Part shown: positions 9,250-17,576 of the stretch, one piece after another
Layout of the letters: each line of letters opens with the position of its first letter
How positions within the stretch are numbered: the first letter of the stretch is position 1
Source: Hoeflea phototrophica DFL-43
Lineage (GTDB): Bacteria > Pseudomonadota > Alphaproteobacteria > Rhizobiales > Rhizobiaceae
Assembly (NCBI RefSeq): GCF_000154705.2
Contig: NZ_CM002917.1
Coordinates: 2,853,659 to 2,917,658, forward strand
Direction: 5' to 3'
Length of the DNA stretch: 64,000 nt
Notes under the pieces: generated by a model
Told to the model about the DNA's origin: nothing
Databases searched by the model: none
The model's input: the letters and a program-made list of their open reading frames with translations, nothing else
Position numbers and translations under genes: made by a program

Positions 9250-10779
9250 TTAAGCCCGCTTCATCAGATGCGGCAGCAGCGCGCCGGAAGCATGCGGCGT
9301 CACCGAGACGCCCGGCGCATGCAGGATCGGCTGAACATACTGCAGAAGCGGAATCACCAGCGCATTTTCTGCGATGTACTTGTCCACGCCCTTCCAGCCC
9401 TCGATCCGCTTGGCCTCATCGGCTTCGCCCCAGAGCGGGCCGATCATGCCAATCAGGTCCTCACCGTCCCACACCGAGTGCGGCGACGGGCCGAACATGG
9501 CAAAGCCGGTCGATGTGGTCGGATCGCCCACCGAGTTGCCCCAGTTGTAAAAGGCGGCCGGCGCAAGCTGGTCCGCGGCGCGCAGTTCGAAATGCTTGGC
9601 AATTTCGTAGACTTCGATTTCCGCTTCGATGCCAACCTTGCGCCACAGGCCAACGATCGCCTGGATCATCTCGTAATCCTTCGGCTTGAAGCCGCGCGTT
9701 GTCTGGATCTTGAACTTCACAGGATTGTCCGGCGAGTAGCCTGAGGCAGCCAGCAGCTCCATAGCCTTGTCAGGGTCATAAGGAACCTTGATCGAAACGT
9801 CATAGGACTCGTATTCGGGCGTCTGAAGCGTATCGATGGCCACACCGTAGCCCGACAGCAACCGGTCGATGATGAGCTGCTTGTCGATCGACATCGCTGC
9901 CGCCATACGCACATTCGGATCGAGCATGGCGTCAATGTCGTTGAGGAAGATCATGCCGATATCGGAGATCGGCGCTGCTGTTCCAGCGACATTGCCACCA
10001 CCCTTGAGCCGGTCATACTCTTCATAGGGCATTTCCAGGGTGACGTGCGAGTTGCCAGATTCAACCTCGGCCACCCGCGAGGCAGCATCGGTGACGAACT
10101 TGATGGTCACCGTCTCAAAATCAGGTTTACCGCCCCAGTAGTTCGGGTTGGCCTTCAGACGCACGAACGCATTGCGCTCGAACTTGTCGACCATGTAAGG
10201 GCCGGTGCCGATCGGCGCCGCCTCAAATCCGTCCGCTCCGACCTTTTCGTAATAGGCCTTGGGCAGCACGTAACCTGTCAGGAAGTACATCCATTTGAAG
10301 ATGGTCGGCTCGAAGCGAGCGACATCTGCAGTCACGGTGTTGCCTTCCGCCTTGATGTTGGCAAGCGTCGACCAGACGAACTGGATCGGGTTGCCGGTCG
10401 CCTCATCCGCCGCGCGGGTCAGCGACCAGGCGACATCTTCAGCTGTAAATGGCGACCCGTCATGCCAGGTCACGCCTTCGCGTACCGTCATCATGATCTT
10501 GGTCTTGTCATCATTCCAGCCCCATTCCGTCAGCAGGCCCGGCGCCGGGGAAAGATCCGGTTGCTGCAGGATGAACTGGTCGAAAACCGACTGATAGATA
10601 CCCTGGATCGTCGGATTGACGGCGGACGGTCCAACGGTTGGGTCCCAGGACGGCAAATTCACGTTGTAGGCGATGACGAGTTCTTCAATCCCCTGCGCGA
10701 GCGACGGACCGGCAAAGGCAGTGAGCGCCAGAGCCGCTGCCGAGCCCTTGAGGACCGTGCGACGAGAAACCTGTTTCAT
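9250..10779 (-). CDS. Extracellular solute-binding protein, family 5 (Tat signal)
   Basis: A 509-residue periplasmic receptor of the peptide/nickel/opine class (SBP_bac_5). The N-terminus has a twin-arginine signal, SRRTVLKG, then a hydrophobic stretch and a cleavage-like FAGPSLAQG. Family segments such as VREGVTWHDGSPFTAEDVAW and APIGTGPYMVDKFERN are visible. ATG is at 10779, 22 bases after the flavoprotein stop. It sits between a flavoprotein gene and its own permeases, so it is probably the receptor for the locus's aromatic substrate rather than for peptides. Confidence 0.93.
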   Translation of the reverse strand: MKQVSRRTVLKGSAAALALTAFAGPSLAQGIEELVIAYNVNLPSWDPTVGPSAVNPTIQGIYQSVFDQFILQQPDLSPAPGLLTEWGWNDDKTKIMMTVREGVTWHDGSPFTAEDVAWSLTRAADEATGNPIQFVWSTLANIKAEGNTVTADVARFEPTIFKWMYFLTGYVLPKAYYEKVGADGFEAAPIGTGPYMVDKFERNAFVRLKANPNYWGGKPDFETVTIKFVTDAASRVAEVESGNSHVTLEMPYEEYDRLKGGGNVAGTAAPISDIGMIFLNDIDAMLDPNVRMAAAMSIDKQLIIDRLLSGYGVAIDTLQTPEYESYDVSIKVPYDPDKAMELLAASGYSPDNPVKFKIQTTRGFKPKDYEMIQAIVGLWRKVGIEAEIEVYEIAKHFELRAADQLAPAAFYNWGNSVGDPTTSTGFAMFGPSPHSVWDGEDLIGMIGPLWGEADEAKRIEGWKGVDKYIAENALVIPLLQYVQPILHAPGVSVTPHASGALLPHLMKRA

Positions 10780-10801
10780 GCTGTTCTCCCTGTTTTTATC
10801 T

Positions 10802-12376
10802 TCACTTCCCGCCCAATTTTTGAGCGAGCATATATCCGGAGCCCGCGCCGGTGCCCGCGCCGGGCCAGACACTGGCTCCGGTGAGATGCAGTCGGTCGAC
10901 GGGGGTTTTTCCCGTGGCGTGGCCCAAGGCCGGACGGAACAGGAAATTCTGTGACAGATGATGGCTGCCTGCGATCTGATCGCCGCCCACGAGATTGGGA
11001 TTGTCCGCCTGCAAATCGAGCGGCGAGACAATCGCGCGTGAGCGGATCTTGGATTTGAAACCGGGAGCATGCCGTTCGATGATGCCAAGCGCCCGCTCGG
11101 CATAAAGGTCCTTGACGACAGCCCAGTCGGTTTCTGCGATTTCGCCCGCGGCATCACCGGTAATCTCGCCAGGAACCATGCGCACCTGCACCCACAGCAC
11201 ATGCTTGCCCTCGGGGGCCCGGCTCGGATCAATGACAGTGGGCTGCCCCACCACAAGCACCGGCTCATCCGGCAGAAGCCCTGCCTTGGCCTGCTGATAG
11301 GTCCGCGCCATCTGATCAAGGGATGGCGCGATATGGACGTAGGCGAATTGCTTGAGCTCCTCACCGGCCGTCCAGTCGGGCAGACCATCAAGCGCCAGAT
11401 GGATCATCATGGTACCCGGCGCATGCGAGAACTTGCGCATCTTGCCGTCAAAATCACCGTCACCAGATGCGCCTTCAAGCAGATCCATCAAACCACTGGG
11501 CGCGACATTGGCGATCACCGCGCGGCTCGCCTTGATCTCGGAGCCGTCCTGCAAGGCAATTCCGCTCGCCTTGCCGTCCTTGCGCAGCACCTTGGCAACA
11601 CGCTGACCGCAATGGATTTCGCCGCCGGAAGCTTCGATCCTGGAGATCAGGGCGCGTGTAACCGTGCCCGCACCACCCTTGCCGATCACCATGCCGAATT
11701 GCTGGTTGGCCATCGATTCAAGATACGGGAACACCGCGCCACCTGCCATGTCAGGCGCAAAATCAAGATGCATGCCCCAGGCAGCCAGCGTGGCGCGAAC
11801 ATGATCGGATTCAAAGGTTTGGGTCAGGAAAGTACGTGGCGAGGAGATCAGCATGCGCATCAGCTCCACTGTCCAGGCAAACCCCTTACGGTAAAGCGCC
11901 TTGGCGAGCAGCCGCCCTTGTATATGCATTTGCATGGGACTTCCGAGAAGCGCGAAGACATACTCCGCGGTTCCGGGGAACTCCTCGCACAGCCGGTCCC
12001 AAGCCTTCGCATCGGCTTCGGAAAACGCTGCAATCCGCGCACGGGTCTCGCCCGGGCCGGTGCTCACCCCAAACCATTTCCCATCATCAAAGACGCTGGC
12101 AAAGCAATGTGAGACAGGTGCGAACTCAAGCCCGCGCGCTGTCAGATCTTCACCATACGCCTTAAAAAACGCAGATCCTGCAAGGAGACTGAGATTCATC
12201 GCGGCCCAGTCGTGAAGGAAGCCAGGCTCGGTCAGTTCGAGTGTCTTGACGGCCCCGCCCGGAATGTCCGCCTGCTCAAAAACACCCACACGCCATCCCT
12301 TAGCACCAAGGTGTACGGCACACGCCAGACTGTTGATGCCTGTCCCGACAATGATTGCGTCGTAGTCCGATCGCAC
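10802..12376 (-). CDS. FAD-dependent oxidoreductase, phytoene-desaturase/PYROXD2-like (paralog 1)
   Basis: A 524-residue flavoprotein with an N-terminal Rossmann motif (DAIIVGTGINSLACAVHLGAKG), a VFEQADIPGGAVKT segment and a C-terminal FAD-binding segment (LHLTGASVWPGAGTGAGSG). The start is GTG 12376, supported by AGAGGG 8 bases upstream. It is clearly paralogous along its length to the protein at 13341-14918, which lies on the other side of the cyclase gene; both share NLVGGD and the GAS...PG.G.G.GSG end. The substrate is unknown. An oxidation or dehydrogenation of an indolic or alicyclic intermediate is plausible from context. Confidence 0.88.
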   Translation of the reverse strand: MRSDYDAIIVGTGINSLACAVHLGAKGWRVGVFEQADIPGGAVKTLELTEPGFLHDWAAMNLSLLAGSAFFKAYGEDLTARGLEFAPVSHCFASVFDDGKWFGVSTGPGETRARIAAFSEADAKAWDRLCEEFPGTAEYVFALLGSPMQMHIQGRLLAKALYRKGFAWTVELMRMLISSPRTFLTQTFESDHVRATLAAWGMHLDFAPDMAGGAVFPYLESMANQQFGMVIGKGGAGTVTRALISRIEASGGEIHCGQRVAKVLRKDGKASGIALQDGSEIKASRAVIANVAPSGLMDLLEGASGDGDFDGKMRKFSHAPGTMMIHLALDGLPDWTAGEELKQFAYVHIAPSLDQMARTYQQAKAGLLPDEPVLVVGQPTVIDPSRAPEGKHVLWVQVRMVPGEITGDAAGEIAETDWAVVKDLYAERALGIIERHAPGFKSKIRSRAIVSPLDLQADNPNLVGGDQIAGSHHLSQNFLFRPALGHATGKTPVDRLHLTGASVWPGAGTGAGSGYMLAQKLGGK

Positions 12377-12514
12377 AGCGAAAACCCTCTGTTCAAGATT
12401 TATAATTGCAAATGCATATTATTCTGTCTAGCTTATTATTTATTGGATCATGCGACGGGCGCAACGCCCTCTCGCGATTGCTGTTGCCTAGGCCACGTCA
12501 GGGGAGTGAAAGTA
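12377..12514. promoter_or_regulatory. Divergent promoter region between flavoprotein and cyclase genes
   Basis: A 138-bp AT-rich gap between divergently transcribed genes. It holds a near-palindrome around 12,401-12,422 (ATAATTGCA ... TGCATATTAT), a reasonable size for a MarR-family operator. The assignment to either MarR protein is inferred. Confidence 0.45.
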
Positions 12515-13306
12515 ATGAACGCAACCGATGCACTTGGAAATCTCGCCACTATGCTGCTCGAAGGAAAGGTCGAAGTTGTTGATCTTTCAAGCCCGCTGGG
12601 TCCAGACACCCCGCTGCTCCAGCTGCCCGAGGATTTTGCAAAGAACACACCAAAGATCGAGATCCACAAGATCTCCGAATATGACAGTGATGGTCCGTTC
12701 TTTGCCTGGAACTGGCTTAAGCTCGGCGAACACTCCGGCACCCATTTCGACGCCCCGCATCACTGGATCACCGGCAAGGACTATGTTGACGGCTACACGG
12801 ATTCGATCCCGCCACAGAATTATGTGGCACCGGTCAATGTGATCGACTGCTCCGCCGAAGTCGCAGCAAACCCCGACTTTCTGCTCGATGCCGCAGGTGT
12901 CAAGGCATGGGAAGCAAAGCACGGCGACATCAAGCCCGGCGAATGGGTGGTGATGCGCACCGATTGGGATTCCCGTGTTGGCGATCAAGACGCCTACCTC
13001 AACGCCGATGAAACCGGTCCGCATTCGCCTGGACCGAGCGTTGATTGCATTCAGTACATCCTGTCCAAAGGTGCGATCGGCTGGGGCACCCAGTGCATCG
13101 GCACCGACGCAGGCCAGGCCGGCGGCATGGAGCCACCCTACCCGGCTCATAATCTGCTGCATGCAGCCAACAAATATGGCCTCGCCTCGCTCGCCAATCT
13201 AAGCAAGCTGCCGCCAAAGGGCGCAATTCTGATTGCGGCCCCGCTCAAGATCGTCAAGGGCACCGGAAGTCCGATCCGGGCCATGGCTCTGGTCCCCCGC
13301 TCATAA
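12515..13306 (+). CDS. Cyclase family protein, isatin-hydrolase/kynurenine-formamidase-like
   Basis: A 263-residue metal-dependent amidohydrolase of the cyclase (KynB/isatin hydrolase) family. The metal-binding motif HxGTHxDxPxH is intact: His73, Thr76, His77, Asp79 and His82/83 in EHSGTHFDAPHHW, preceded by the aromatic FFAWNW segment. ATG at 12515 has GGGGAG upstream. Family members cleave the amide of N-formylkynurenine or open isatin to isatinate (2-aminophenylglyoxylate). The neighbouring 2-oxoacid oxidoreductase and 2-aminobenzoyl-CoA enzyme favour isatin or a related lactam. It starts the plus-strand catabolic operon. Confidence 0.87.
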   Translation: MNATDALGNLATMLLEGKVEVVDLSSPLGPDTPLLQLPEDFAKNTPKIEIHKISEYDSDGPFFAWNWLKLGEHSGTHFDAPHHWITGKDYVDGYTDSIPPQNYVAPVNVIDCSAEVAANPDFLLDAAGVKAWEAKHGDIKPGEWVVMRTDWDSRVGDQDAYLNADETGPHSPGPSVDCIQYILSKGAIGWGTQCIGTDAGQAGGMEPPYPAHNLLHAANKYGLASLANLSKLPPKGAILIAAPLKIVKGTGSPIRAMALVPRS

Positions 13307-13340
13307 GGCGGCGCGGACCCGGTCCGGAGGAATGGAGTAC

Positions 13341-14918
13341 ATGGCAGACCATGATCACATCATTGTCGGCAGCGGCATCAACGCACTTGTCGCGGCCGCA
13401 ATGCTGTCAGCCAAGGGAAAACGGGTTCTGGTGCTCGAACGCGGCGACCGCTTCGGCGGCTGCATGCGCACCGAGGAGATAACCCTGCCCGGTTTTCATC
13501 ATGATGTGATGGCTGCAACCTTTGTTCTCTTCCTTACGTCTCCTGCCCATGCCGCGCTCGGAGCTGATCTGGCGCGGCATGGTCTCGAATTCTGTCACAC
13601 GCCGCATCCCACCGCGGTGCTCAGACCGGACGGCTCGTCTCTGGTCCTGACCACAGACCGAGCCGCGAACATCAAAGCCTTCAATGCCGTTTCAAGTGGC
13701 GATGGCGACCGCCATGCTGCCGATGTCGGCGCGATCGAGGCTGACGCTCCGTTCCTGTTTGCACTTCTTGGCGGCGAGCTTTGGAGCTGGCCGACCGCAA
13801 AGCTGCTTGCGGCCCAGGCCTGGAAACGTGGCATTCGCGGTCTTGCTGCCTGGATTGGAGAGGCTTTGCGCCCAATGCGGGCCTGGCTGGAAACGGGTTA
13901 CAGCTCAGAGCTCACCCAGGCGCTCTATGCCCCTTGGGTGCTGCACACCGGACTGACCACCGAATCCGCTTATGGCGGCCAGATGGGCAAGGTGATTGCC
14001 TTTGCCCTGGAAGCCGCTGGCGCACCAGTGGTCAAGGGCGGTGCGGGCCAGGCGGTCGCGGCCTTCAAATCGCTGATCGAAGCAAATGGCGGAGAGTTGC
14101 GCGCCAACTGCGATGTCGATCAGATTGTCGTCGAAAACGGGCGCGCCACCGGTGTTCGGCTGGCGGACGGAACCACAATCCAAGCTGGAAACGTTATCTG
14201 CTCCGTCGCACCCGGCCAGCTCTATGGCCGCCTGCTGCGAGATCAGACAAAACAGCTTCCGGACGCGACCGGCCAGAACCTGAGCGCATTCCGCCATGGC
14301 CGTGGCAATTTCCAGCTGCATTACGCCATCGATGGCCCGATCCGCTGGAAGTCCAAGGGCCTTGAGGAAGTGGCCCTGATTCATCTGGCCGAGAGCATCG
14401 ATTCCGTTTCCAAATCCTCCAACGAGGCCGAGCGCGGGATGCTTCCCGAAACGCCCACTATCTGCGTGGGACAGCCACACCGGCTGGACCCATCCCGTTG
14501 TCCGGAAGGCAAGTCGATCCTGTGGCTGCAAATTCCAGACGCACCGCGAATGATCAAGGGCGATGCAGCCGGCAAGGTCGCCACCAGCGGCGCCTGGGAC
14601 GAGGCCACCCGCGAGGCCTTTGCAGACCGGATCGAAGCGATCCTGGCAAAGCACATCACCGGCTTCAAGAAGAGCGTTCTGGCACGCAAGGCCTACTCAC
14701 CAACAGATCTTGAAAGCATGAACATCAATCTGGTCGGCGGCGATCCCTATGGCGGCGCTTGTGCGCTGGACCAGTTCTTCATCTGGCGCCCCTTCGCCGG
14801 CAGCGTCAACAATTCGACCGCGATCACGGATCTGCACCACATCGGCGCCTCGACCCACCCCGGGCCTGGGCTTGGAGGCGGCTCCGGGTTCCTGCTTGCC
14901 AAGAGGTTGGGCGCATGA
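13341..14918 (+). CDS. FAD-dependent oxidoreductase, phytoene-desaturase/PYROXD2-like (paralog 2)
   Basis: A 525-residue flavoprotein: N-terminal HIIVGSGINALVAAAMLSAKG, VLERGDRFGGCMRTEEI, and C-terminal HHIGASTHPGPGLGGGSGF. ATG 13341 is chosen over the in-frame ATG at 13332 because GGAGG at 13326-13330 is correctly spaced only for the later one. Its nearest relative in the window is the divergent 10802-12376 gene. The MarR gene overlaps its stop. The role is unknown; the two copies could be sequential enzymes or a heterodimer. Confidence 0.88.
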   Translation: MADHDHIIVGSGINALVAAAMLSAKGKRVLVLERGDRFGGCMRTEEITLPGFHHDVMAATFVLFLTSPAHAALGADLARHGLEFCHTPHPTAVLRPDGSSLVLTTDRAANIKAFNAVSSGDGDRHAADVGAIEADAPFLFALLGGELWSWPTAKLLAAQAWKRGIRGLAAWIGEALRPMRAWLETGYSSELTQALYAPWVLHTGLTTESAYGGQMGKVIAFALEAAGAPVVKGGAGQAVAAFKSLIEANGGELRANCDVDQIVVENGRATGVRLADGTTIQAGNVICSVAPGQLYGRLLRDQTKQLPDATGQNLSAFRHGRGNFQLHYAIDGPIRWKSKGLEEVALIHLAESIDSVSKSSNEAERGMLPETPTICVGQPHRLDPSRCPEGKSILWLQIPDAPRMIKGDAAGKVATSGAWDEATREAFADRIEAILAKHITGFKKSVLARKAYSPTDLESMNINLVGGDPYGGACALDQFFIWRPFAGSVNNSTAITDLHHIGASTHPGPGLGGGSGFLLAKRLGA

Positions 14919-15406
14919 ACGAGATCAAACCAGACGCCAATGTGAAATCCGAACCGCTGCCAAGGCTTGGCGAGATCGGCCTGTCAAACTTCGCGCCCTA
15001 TCTGATGAACCGCATCATGGGCCGCTACAATGCCGACCTCCGGCAGGAAATGAACGGCCTAGGCCTGACCACGCCGAAAATGCGTGCGCTTGCCGTGCTC
15101 TCAGTGATCGACGCACTGCCGATAACCGAACTGGCCGTCTACGCCGTTGTCGAACAGTCGACGCTCAGCCGCGCGCTTGATCAGCTGACGGCCGATGGTC
15201 TGGTCAGACGCGATCCCGATCCCAAAGACAGCCGGGTGACCCGGATTGCAATCACCGACACTGGCCGGGCCGCCTATGAGCAGCTGTGGCCAACCATGTC
15301 CCGGATCTATTCGCAGATGTTTCACGGCATCTCGCCTGATGAACGGCAGCTCTTCGTGGCAACGCTGCAGAAGATACTCGGCAACATACGCAAGCACGAT
15401 TTTTGA
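14915..15406 (+). CDS. MarR-family transcriptional regulator (second)
   Basis: A 163-residue MarR protein with winged helix LTTPKMRALAVLSVIDALPITELAVYAVVEQSTLSRALDQL near residues 48-90 and the wing signature DPKDSRVTRIAITDTG. It overlaps the flavoprotein stop (ATGA) and is followed 18 bases later by the oxidoreductase genes. It is not a close copy of the MarR protein at 1637-2128. Two MarR regulators in one locus suggest separate ligand control of the two arms. Confidence 0.9.
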   Translation: MNEIKPDANVKSEPLPRLGEIGLSNFAPYLMNRIMGRYNADLRQEMNGLGLTTPKMRALAVLSVIDALPITELAVYAVVEQSTLSRALDQLTADGLVRRDPDPKDSRVTRIAITDTGRAAYEQLWPTMSRIYSQMFHGISPDERQLFVATLQKILGNIRKHDF

Positions 15407-15424
15407 TCACGGGAACCCGAAGCC

Positions 15425-17572
15425 ATGGCTGAACGCTCATTCGCCAAGGAAGTCCAGAAGCTCAAGATCGGAGATGGTGAGACCTTCTCCGGCGAAGGTA
15501 TTCTGGCGTTGACCAAGGCGCTTCTGGAAGCCGGCGTCGGCTATGTCGGCGGCTATCAGGGCGCGCCGATCAGCCATCTGATGGATGTGCTGGCGGATGC
15601 CGAGGAAATCCTCAGCGAGCTTGGCGTACGCTACGAAGCCAATGCATCGGAAGCCGCAGCAGCAGCAATGCTTGCTGCCTCGGTGCACTACCCGATCCGC
15701 GGCGCGGTCACCTTCAAGGGCGCGGTCGGCGTCAATGTCGCCTCCGATGCGCTCGCAAACCTGTCATCTTCGGGCGTCACCGGAGGCGCGCTTGTGATCA
15801 TCGGCGAGGACTATGGCGAAGGCTCTTCGATCATGCAGGAGCGAAGCCATGCATTTGCGATGAAATCGCAGATGTGGTTGCTCGATCCGCGTCCCAACCT
15901 GCCATCAATCGTGCAGTCTGTGCATCAGGGTTTTGAACTCTCGGAAGCCACCAACACGCCGGTGATGCTGATGGTGCGGATCCGCTCCTGCCATGTCACC
16001 GGCAGCTTTACGGCCAAGGACAACAAACGTCCGCCCTTCAGTGTCAAGGATGCGCTCGCCAATCCCCGCAGCGATTACGCCCGCGTCGTGCTGCCGCCGA
16101 TGTCCTACATGCAGGAGCATGACAAGATCAACAATCGCTGGCCCGCAGCCCAGGCCTATATCCGCGAGCACGGCCTCAACGAGATGTTCGGTCCGCGCGA
16201 GGCTCCTGTCGGGATTGTGGTCCAGGGCGGCATGTACAATGGCGCCATCCGCGCGCTGCAGCGCCTCGGCCTTGCCGACATCCATGGTGAGACGGAAATC
16301 CCGCTCTATGTGCTCAATGTCACTTACCCGCTGGTCAATGACGAGTTCCTGGAGTTCTGTGAGGGCAAGTCCTCGGTCCTGGTGGTGGAGGAAGGCCAGC
16401 CTGAATTTATCGAACAGGCGCTTGGCTCAATGCTCTACAAGGCAGGCAGCAGCCTTGCACTGCACGGCAAGGACATGCTTCCGATGGCCGGCGAATACAC
16501 CGGCCAGGTGATGCTCGACGGGCTGGAAGCGTTTTTGAAGAAAGCAGCGCCCGAGTTGTTGCCGGCACGCCTGCGTGCGCCCAACAGCGAACACAAACCG
16601 GCACTGCCGGATCTCTCCAAAACGGTTCCGATCCGCCCGCCGGGCTTCTGCACCGGCTGCCCGGAGCGGCCCATCTTCGCCGCCATCAAACTGACCGAAA
16701 TGGAGCGCGGCAAGCACCAGATCGCCGGTGACATCGGCTGCCATCTGTTTGCCACCCTTCCCCCTTTCGAAATCGGTGGCTCGACCATGGGCTATGGCCT
16801 CGGCCCCGCCTCCAACGCCGCCTTTGACGGAGGCGGCGAGAAGCGCTCGATCTCGATCCTGGGCGATGGTGGCTTCTGGCACAACGGCCTGTCCTCCTCG
16901 ATCGGCAATGCGGTCTACAACAAGTCAGACGGCGTCATTGTCATCGTCGACAACTTCTATTCGGCGGCCACAGGCGGACAGGACATCCTGTCTTCGCGTG
17001 CGGACAATGCTTCCAAGGCCACGGGTCACCCGATCACCGACGCGGTCAAGGGCGTGGGCGTCAAATGGGTCCGCCAGATCGACCGCACCTATGATGTGCC
17101 CAAGATGCGGGAGATCCTCAACGAAGCCCTGACCACGGACCATGTCGGGCCCAAGGTCATCGTTGCGTCATCGGAATGCATGCTCAACAAGCAGCGTCGC
17201 GAAAAGCCGTTGATGAACAAGGCGATCAACGAAGGACGGCGGGTTGAAAAACCGCGCTTCGGCGTCGACGAGGACATTTGCACCGGAGACCACGCCTGCA
17301 TCAGACTGTCGGGCTGCCCCTCACTGTCGCTCAAGAAACTCGACGACCCGCTACGCGATGATCCCGTCGCCAGCATTGACCAGAGCTGTGTGGGCTGCGG
17401 CAATTGCGGCGAGGTGGCCGATGCTGCTGTGCTCTGCCCATCCTTCTACCGCGCCGATGTGGTGCACAATCCCGCCCCGCTCGAACGCGCTCTGAGTGGC
17501 TTCACAGCAAGCGTGATCTCATGGCTGCAAAGCCGCCGCACCCGCCGCCGCATCGAATTTGTTCAGGGTTGA
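15425..17572 (+). CDS. Indolepyruvate:ferredoxin oxidoreductase alpha-subunit-like, TPP and Fe-S protein
   Basis: A 715-residue 2-oxoacid oxidoreductase. The N-terminal ~380 residues are the pyrimidine-binding half. Around residues 405-560 is the TPP-binding half, with CTGCPERP, GDIGCHLFATLPPF and GDGGFWHNG followed by NFYSAATGG. The C-terminal ~100 residues are a ferredoxin-like domain with CVGCGNCGEVADAAVLCP; the first cluster site is only C-x5-C-x5-CP. The family decarboxylates aryl 2-oxoacids and forms CoA thioesters with ferredoxin as acceptor. Here the likely substrate is 2-aminophenylglyoxylate, giving 2-aminobenzoyl-CoA by analogy with phenylglyoxylate oxidoreductase; indolepyruvate is the conventional alternative. 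The ATG has GGGAACC upstream, and the beta subunit follows after 4 bases. Confidence 0.88.
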   Translation: MAERSFAKEVQKLKIGDGETFSGEGILALTKALLEAGVGYVGGYQGAPISHLMDVLADAEEILSELGVRYEANASEAAAAAMLAASVHYPIRGAVTFKGAVGVNVASDALANLSSSGVTGGALVIIGEDYGEGSSIMQERSHAFAMKSQMWLLDPRPNLPSIVQSVHQGFELSEATNTPVMLMVRIRSCHVTGSFTAKDNKRPPFSVKDALANPRSDYARVVLPPMSYMQEHDKINNRWPAAQAYIREHGLNEMFGPREAPVGIVVQGGMYNGAIRALQRLGLADIHGETEIPLYVLNVTYPLVNDEFLEFCEGKSSVLVVEEGQPEFIEQALGSMLYKAGSSLALHGKDMLPMAGEYTGQVMLDGLEAFLKKAAPELLPARLRAPNSEHKPALPDLSKTVPIRPPGFCTGCPERPIFAAIKLTEMERGKHQIAGDIGCHLFATLPPFEIGGSTMGYGLGPASNAAFDGGGEKRSISILGDGGFWHNGLSSSIGNAVYNKSDGVIVIVDNFYSAATGGQDILSSRADNASKATGHPITDAVKGVGVKWVRQIDRTYDVPKMREILNEALTTDHVGPKVIVASSECMLNKQRREKPLMNKAINEGRRVEKPRFGVDEDICTGDHACIRLSGCPSLSLKKLDDPLRDDPVASIDQSCVGCGNCGEVADAAVLCPSFYRADVVHNPAPLERALSGFTASVISWLQSRRTRRRIEFVQG

Positions 17573-17576
17573 TCGC

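Noticed and set aside
8158..9744. A 528-residue plus-strand open frame
   Set aside because: It lies antisense to a permease and the receptor gene, is rich in His, Arg and Gln, and has no domain.
12515..13306. Kynurenine formamidase of the tryptophan-kynurenine route
   Set aside because: The family fits, but no tryptophan dioxygenase, kynureninase or anthranilate ligase is nearby. The 2-oxoacid oxidoreductase fits isatinate better. It is not excluded.
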